Source: Sphingomonadaceae bacterium (GTDB lineage Bacteria; Pseudomonadota; Alphaproteobacteria; Sphingomonadales; Sphingomonadaceae). Taken from it: DNA of 10,853 nt. The position numbers were made by a program, and so were the translations under genes. This document shows, piece after piece, positions 7,433 through 10,853 of the stretch. How positions within the stretch are numbered: position 1 is the stretch's first letter; each line of letters starts with the position of its first letter. The notes under the pieces were generated by a model. The model worked only from the letters and a program-made list of their open reading frames with translations, did no database searches and had not been told where the DNA came from. Where the stretch lies: contig CANFIV010000021.1 in the NCBI GenBank assembly GCA_947446935.1, positions 1-10,853 of the forward strand. The letters run 5' to 3'.

Positions 7433-9493
7433 ATGCGCCCCTTGAAGTGCCTCGTCCCCGCCTTTGCCCTGGCACTGGCGGCAGGAGCCCCTTTGCCTGC
7501 AGCGGCAGATACCGCAAACCCCGCAGTCACCGCCGCATCGCCCGACGGCACGCTGGTTCTGACTGTCTCCACCGACAGCAGCAGCCGGCCAACCTGGTCG
7601 CTTTCTCGCAAAGGGAAGCTGCTGATCGGCACGTCCAAGCTCGGCTTCACGCTCACCGACGGCCTCAACATGGTGCGCGGTTTCCGGATTGTTGGTTCCG
7701 ATACCGCGAGTGCCAACGAGACATGGGAGCAGCCCTGGGGCGAGCGCCGCTTCGTAACCGACAAGCACAACGAAGTGCTGGTACGCTTCCAGCAGAACGA
7801 CGAATACGGCAATCGGCAAATGAATGTGCGCTTCCGCCTGTTCGATAACGGGTTTGGCTTGCGCTACGAACTGCCCGAGCAGCCCGGGCTCAAGACCATG
7901 AAAATCGCCGACGAATGGACGGAGTTCAACGTCGCGCAACTCGGTACAGCGTGGTGGGTCACTGGCCTTGAGTGGAACCGGGAAGAGCAGGTCTACCAGC
8001 GCACGCCGATTGACAGCGTGGCAACAGCCCAGACCCCGATCACCATGCGCCTCGACGATGGCACCCACCTAGCGTTTCACGAGGCCGCGCTGGTCGATTA
8101 TTCGGCGATGAATTTCAAGCGTGCCGAAGGCCAGCTGTTCCGCTCGACGCTTTCGCCGTCTTCGCGCGGTGCAAGCGTGATCCGCGATCTGCCGTTCAAC
8201 ACCCCCTGGCGCACAATCCGCATCGCCGACAGCGCGGCCGGCATCGTCGAGAACGACCTCGAGCTCAACCTCAACGAGCCCAACAAGCTCGGCAATGTTA
8301 GCTGGTTCAAGCCGATGAAGTATGTCGGTATCTGGTGGGGCATGATCCGCGGCGACTGGAGCTGGGCCGAAGGCCCGCGCCATGGAGCCACCACCACGCG
8401 CGCCAAGCAATATATCGATTTTGCCGCGCAGCATGGCTTTGGCGGCGTTCTCGTCGAAGGCTGGGACAAGGGCTGGAATCACGACTGGTTCGGCCATGGG
8501 CAGGAATTCAGTTACACCGAGGCGGTGCCCGATTTCGATCTCAAGGCCGTCACCGCCTATGCCGCCTCGAAGAAGGTTCAACTGATCGGCCACAACGAAA
8601 CGGGCGGTAATATCGCAAACTACGAAGCGCAGCTTGAAGATGCGATGAAGCTCTACCAGTCACTCGGCATGCATTCGGTCAAGACCGGCTATGTTGCCGA
8701 TGCGGGCGGGATCATCGCCCCCGGTGACAAGCCGGGCGAAGTCCGGATGGAATTTCACGACGGCCAGCGACAAGTGCAGCACCATCTCAAGGTGGTGGAG
8801 GCCGCCGCCAAGTATCAAGTCGCCATCGACGCGCACGAGCCGGTCAAGGATACGGGCCTGCGCCGTACCTATCCCAACTGGATTGACCGCGAAGGTGCGC
8901 GCGGCATGGAATACAACGCGTGGGGTGCCTTCGCCAACGGGCCGAACCACGAACCGACCTTGGTCTATACGCGCATGCTTTCGGGGCCCATGGACTTCAC
9001 GCCCGGCGTGCTGAGCCTCGAAGGTGCCAATCATGCGCCGCTCGCCTCCACGCTTGCCAAGCAACTCGGGCTCTATCTTGCGATCTATTCGCCGATCCAG
9101 ATGGCGGCCGATTTTGTCGAGACTCTCGCCAAATATCCGAAGGAGCTCGATTTCATCAGCAAAGTGCCGGCGGACTGGTCTGAAAGCCACCTCATCGCGG
9201 GTGAAGTGGGCGACTATGCGATTTTCGCGCGCAAGGATCGGAACAGTGCGGACTGGTACGTCGGCGGGGTCAATGGTTCCGCAGCACGCGATGTCACACT
9301 CTCGATGGATTTCCTCGATCCGGGCAAGACCTACACCGCCACGGTCTACAAGGACGGGGAGGGGGCGACCTACCTAACCGACGCGCGGCACAATATTGCC
9401 TATACCACGCTGACGCTGCGCAAGGGCGACAAGGTACCGCTGTGGCTGGCGGCGGGTGGCGGCGCGGCGATCCGGCTCCATCCGGGCAAATGA
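7433..9493 (+). CDS. Exported GH97 alpha-glucosidase (SusB-like, inverting type)
   Basis: Calcium-dependent exo-acting alpha-glucosidase releasing glucose from maltodextrins, probably in the periplasm. 686 residues with a signal peptide (PLKCLVPAFALALAAG, cut near PAAA-DT, residue 25/26), then an N-terminal beta-sandwich, a (beta/alpha)8 barrel from about 290 to 560, and a C-terminal beta domain. Key residues match Bacteroides SusB: E389 in GHNETGG (SusB E439), E469 in DAHEPV (E508, base), E487 in DREGARG (E526, Ca site) and E493 in GMEYNAW (E532, general acid). The 469-493 spacing of 24 equals that of SusB. At SVKTGYV (415-421) there is no Asp where retaining GH97 enzymes have their nucleophile, which supports inversion. 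It begins 1 base after the glucosidase stop, with a moderate ribosome site (GAAAGAG, 7420-7426). Substrate specificity is inferred from family and operon. Confidence 0.93.
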   Translation: MRPLKCLVPAFALALAAGAPLPAAADTANPAVTAASPDGTLVLTVSTDSSSRPTWSLSRKGKLLIGTSKLGFTLTDGLNMVRGFRIVGSDTASANETWEQPWGERRFVTDKHNEVLVRFQQNDEYGNRQMNVRFRLFDNGFGLRYELPEQPGLKTMKIADEWTEFNVAQLGTAWWVTGLEWNREEQVYQRTPIDSVATAQTPITMRLDDGTHLAFHEAALVDYSAMNFKRAEGQLFRSTLSPSSRGASVIRDLPFNTPWRTIRIADSAAGIVENDLELNLNEPNKLGNVSWFKPMKYVGIWWGMIRGDWSWAEGPRHGATTTRAKQYIDFAAQHGFGGVLVEGWDKGWNHDWFGHGQEFSYTEAVPDFDLKAVTAYAASKKVQLIGHNETGGNIANYEAQLEDAMKLYQSLGMHSVKTGYVADAGGIIAPGDKPGEVRMEFHDGQRQVQHHLKVVEAAAKYQVAIDAHEPVKDTGLRRTYPNWIDREGARGMEYNAWGAFANGPNHEPTLVYTRMLSGPMDFTPGVLSLEGANHAPLASTLAKQLGLYLAIYSPIQMAADFVETLAKYPKELDFISKVPADWSESHLIAGEVGDYAIFARKDRNSADWYVGGVNGSAARDVTLSMDFLDPGKTYTATVYKDGEGATYLTDARHNIAYTTLTLRKGDKVPLWLAAGGGAAIRLHPGK

Positions 9494-10395
9494 CCGTGCG
9501 CGCGCTTCTCGCCTTGCTGGTTTCGCTCTTGCTCGGGCTTCCGGCCGCTGCGCAGGATATGGGACGCCGCATAGAATATACCGAGGTGCGCGCGGCGGGG
9601 CTGCAAGTCCAAAGGCTGACGATCTGGCTGCCACCGGGCTATGATGCGGCGGAAAGACGATACCCGGTGCTCTACATGCACGATGGGCACAACCTGTTCG
9701 ACCTCGCCAATTCCAACTTCCACAAGATCTGGGCCGCGGACAAGGCCATGCTCGCGGTGATGGCCAAGGGTGTCGAACCGCGCATCATCGTGGGGATATG
9801 GGCTCCCGGCAACGACCGCTTTCGGCAATACCTGCCTCGGCCCGTTTATGATGCCGCGCCGCCCGCGTTGCGGGCAAAAATGGACGCCATGACTGGTGGC
9901 CCAGTGATATCGGACGCTTACCTCGCCTGGCTTGCCGATACGCTCAAGCCATGGGTTGACCGCTCCTTCCGTACACGTCCCGGCAGAGAGGACACCGCCA
10001 TCGCCGGTTCGAGCATGGGCGGGCTGATGAGCTGCTATGCCATCGCCGCGCGCCCGGATGTCTATGGGCAGGCCGCCTGCATCAGTTCGCACTGGCCGGC
10101 GGTCGGGCCGGAAACGGTGAAGGGCTTCGATCCCGATACGCTGGACGTATGGCTGGGCTTTCTGGATCACTCGCTGGGCGCGCCCAATGGTCGGCGCATC
10201 TGGATGGATCACGGGACCGCCACGCTCGATGTGTTTTATGCGCCTTACCAGATTCCGATTGATGCTCGCTTCGAAAAGCTCGGCTGGCAGCGCGGAGCGG
10301 ACTTCGAAAGCCGGGTTTACCCCGGCGCTGAACACGAGGAAAATGCGTGGGCAGCCCGGTTGCCTGAAATTCTGAGCTGGCTCTTTCGGCGCTGA
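9490..10395 (+). CDS. Exported alpha/beta-hydrolase, putative esterase (PF00756/esterase D-like)
   Basis: Serine hydrolase of the 'putative esterase' superfamily, which includes Fes-like, feruloyl- and acetyl-esterases. 301 residues. ATG 9490 is chosen because it overlaps the GH97 stop (ATGA) and gives a clean signal peptide (TVRALLALLVSLLLGLPAAA cut before QD, about residue 21/22). Starting earlier in the same frame, at 9442, would put charged residues ahead of it inside the GH97 gene. The nucleophile is S175 in IAGSSMGG (GxSxG at 173-177). H282 in GAEHEENAW is the likely catalytic His, and D240 or D247 in WMDHGTATLD the likely acid. MHDGHNLFD (63-71) forms the conserved early motif near the oxyanion hole. 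It is the last gene of the operon and lacks a Shine-Dalgarno sequence. Substrate unknown; removal of acyl groups from incoming oligosaccharides would fit the context but nothing in the sequence proves it. Confidence 0.88.
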   Translation: MTVRALLALLVSLLLGLPAAAQDMGRRIEYTEVRAAGLQVQRLTIWLPPGYDAAERRYPVLYMHDGHNLFDLANSNFHKIWAADKAMLAVMAKGVEPRIIVGIWAPGNDRFRQYLPRPVYDAAPPALRAKMDAMTGGPVISDAYLAWLADTLKPWVDRSFRTRPGREDTAIAGSSMGGLMSCYAIAARPDVYGQAACISSHWPAVGPETVKGFDPDTLDVWLGFLDHSLGAPNGRRIWMDHGTATLDVFYAPYQIPIDARFEKLGWQRGADFESRVYPGAEHEENAWAARLPEILSWLFRR

Positions 10396-10424
10396 ACCCG
10401 GCCAGAACGGCGGCAAAGCCGGCC

Positions 10425-10440
10425 TTGGACTCTTGTCCAA
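10425..10440. repeat. Perfect inverted repeat downstream of the esterase gene
   Basis: TTGGAC (10425-10430) and GTCCAA (10435-10440) are exact reverse complements separated by TCTT. It lies 30 bases after the operon's last stop codon. As RNA it would be a 6-bp hairpin with a tetraloop, a possible weak end-of-operon signal, but no T run follows. As DNA it could be a regulator binding site upstream of zwf. The repeat is seen directly; the function is open. Confidence 0.5.
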
Positions 10441-10447
10441 CAGGATT

Positions 10448-10461
10448 CGCATACTTATGCG
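10448..10461. promoter_or_regulatory. Perfect 14-base palindromic site upstream of zwf, operator candidate
   Basis: CGCATA (10448-10453) and TATGCG (10456-10461) are exact reverse complements separated by only CT. Such a short centre makes a strong RNA hairpin unlikely and favours a dimeric DNA-binding protein. It is 82 bases before the zwf start, a plausible operator or promoter-proximal position. I do not recognise the motif as a known regulator site, and no convincing -35/-10 pair could be placed beside it. Confidence 0.45.
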
Positions 10462-10528
10462 TGCTGAACCGCCGATAAAACAGGTCTAGGGGATGGTCGT
10501 GCCCGCGCCGCTGTCCGCTGGCCCTATC

Positions 10529-10533
10529 AGGAG
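10529..10533 (+). promoter_or_regulatory. Ribosome binding site of zwf
   Basis: AGGAG lies 10 bases before the ATG at 10544, slightly long spacing but the best match in the leader. It supports this start, and the protein beginning there has the usual short N-terminus ahead of its nucleotide-binding motif. Unlike most operon junctions upstream, this gene has its own clear ribosome site, which suggests an independent transcription unit. Confidence 0.6.
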
Positions 10534-10543
10534 TTCGCCGTTC

Positions 10544-10853
10544 ATGGCCGAGACCAGCTGTTCCGCCCTGCTCCTGTTCGGCGCGACTGGCGATCTATCG
10601 CGGCGCATGCTGCTGCCCTCGCTCTATGCCCTGCATGAAGACGGGCTGATCGATCCGGGCCTTCGCATTGTCGGCACGGCACGCTCCGAACATGACGATG
10701 GCGAGTTCCGCGAGATGGCCCGCGCCGCGCTGGAAGAATTTCTTCCGGCAGACCGCAAGGACGAGACGCAGCTGGCCAGCTTTCTAAAGCGGCTCGAATA
10801 TCAAACGCTCGATGCCTCAAAGCCCGAAGGCTTTGCCGGACTTGCCGAAAAGC
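10544..10853 (+). CDS. zwf: Glucose-6-phosphate 1-dehydrogenase, N-terminal part (3' end outside window)
   Basis: Oxidises glucose 6-phosphate to 6-phosphogluconolactone with NADP+ (or NAD+), the first step of the Entner-Doudoroff and oxidative pentose-phosphate routes, in the cytoplasm. The frame from ATG 10544 stays open to the right edge, 103 complete codons. The start ALLLFGATGDLSRRM followed by LLPSLYALH (residues 8-30) is the N-terminal nucleotide-binding signature of G6PD (GxxGDLxxR, G13 to R20). It continues with RIVGTARSE, also typical of the family. An antisense reading frame across 10542-10820 has no recognisable features and is a shadow. A 148-base gap separates this gene from the esterase. 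In sphingomonads zwf usually heads an Entner-Doudoroff cluster with edd and glucokinase, so those genes are expected just beyond the window (inference). Confidence 0.95.
   Translation, partial: MAETSCSALLLFGATGDLSRRMLLPSLYALHEDGLIDPGLRIVGTARSEHDDGEFREMARAALEEFLPADRKDETQLASFLKRLEYQTLDASKPEGFAGLAEK

Noticed and set aside
9442..9489. Longer esterase start inside the GH97 gene
   Set aside because: It would place 16 extra residues, several charged, before a clear signal peptide; the ATG at 9490 forms an ATGA overlap like the other junctions.
9400..10452. 350-codon minus-strand open frame opposite the esterase
   Set aside because: Shadow frame over a gene with signal peptide and GxSxG motif; no recognisable domain, low-complexity Arg/Pro-rich translation.
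10433..10480. A sigma-70 promoter for zwf (TTGTCC with a downstream TATGCG or GATAAA)
   Set aside because: TATGCG at 17 bases is a poor -10, and GATAAA has no acceptable -35 at the right distance.
10542..10820. Minus-strand open frame across the right end
   Set aside because: The + strand here encodes the G6PD signature GATGDLSRRM; the antisense frame has an Arg/Ala-rich composition typical of GC-rich shadows.
1..10853. Defence system, mobile element, CRISPR array or RNA gene
   Set aside because: No repeats, transposase, integrase, toxin or tRNA-like sequences were found; the novelty here is the halogenase and esterase within a sugar operon.

Overview
The window is GC-rich and almost fully coding, with every gene on the + strand. 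It looks like an alpha-glucan (maltodextrin/starch) utilisation locus of an alphaproteobacterium, probably a sphingomonad (Novosphingobium, Sphingobium or Sphingomonas type). The basis is the gene set: a large TonB-dependent receptor, a flavin-dependent halogenase, two GH13 enzymes, a GH97 enzyme and then zwf, the entry enzyme of the Entner-Doudoroff route these bacteria use for glucose. The genus is inferred from gene content only.

Layout: positions 1-2297 hold the C-terminal 764 residues of the TonB-dependent receptor, entered near the plug/barrel junction. A 135-base gap follows, with a very stable hairpin just after the receptor stop and a smaller hairpin that covers the next gene's ribosome binding site. 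Positions 2433-10395 carry five tightly packed genes: a flavin-dependent 'tryptophan' halogenase, an exported GH13 alpha-amylase, a cytoplasmic GH13 alpha-glucosidase, an exported GH97 alpha-glucosidase and an exported alpha/beta-hydrolase esterase. The junctions are a 4-base overlap, a 4-base overlap, a 1-base gap and a 4-base overlap. The three overlapping starts lack a visible Shine-Dalgarno sequence, so this is almost certainly one translationally coupled operon. A 148-base gap with two perfect inverted repeats precedes zwf (glucose-6-phosphate dehydrogenase), which starts at 10544 and runs off the right edge.

How it may work together (inference): the receptor imports maltodextrins across the outer membrane. 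The amylase and GH97 enzyme cut them in the periplasm to maltose and glucose, an inner-membrane transporter not present here brings the sugars in, and the cytoplasmic glucosidase finishes the job. Glucose 6-phosphate, formed by a glucokinase that is also outside the window, would enter Zwf. The halogenase does not fit this pathway. It has its flavin and catalytic residues but appears to lack the segment that grips free tryptophan in PrnA, so its substrate is the main open question. The esterase's substrate is also unknown. No mobile element, CRISPR array, tRNA or rRNA was seen.
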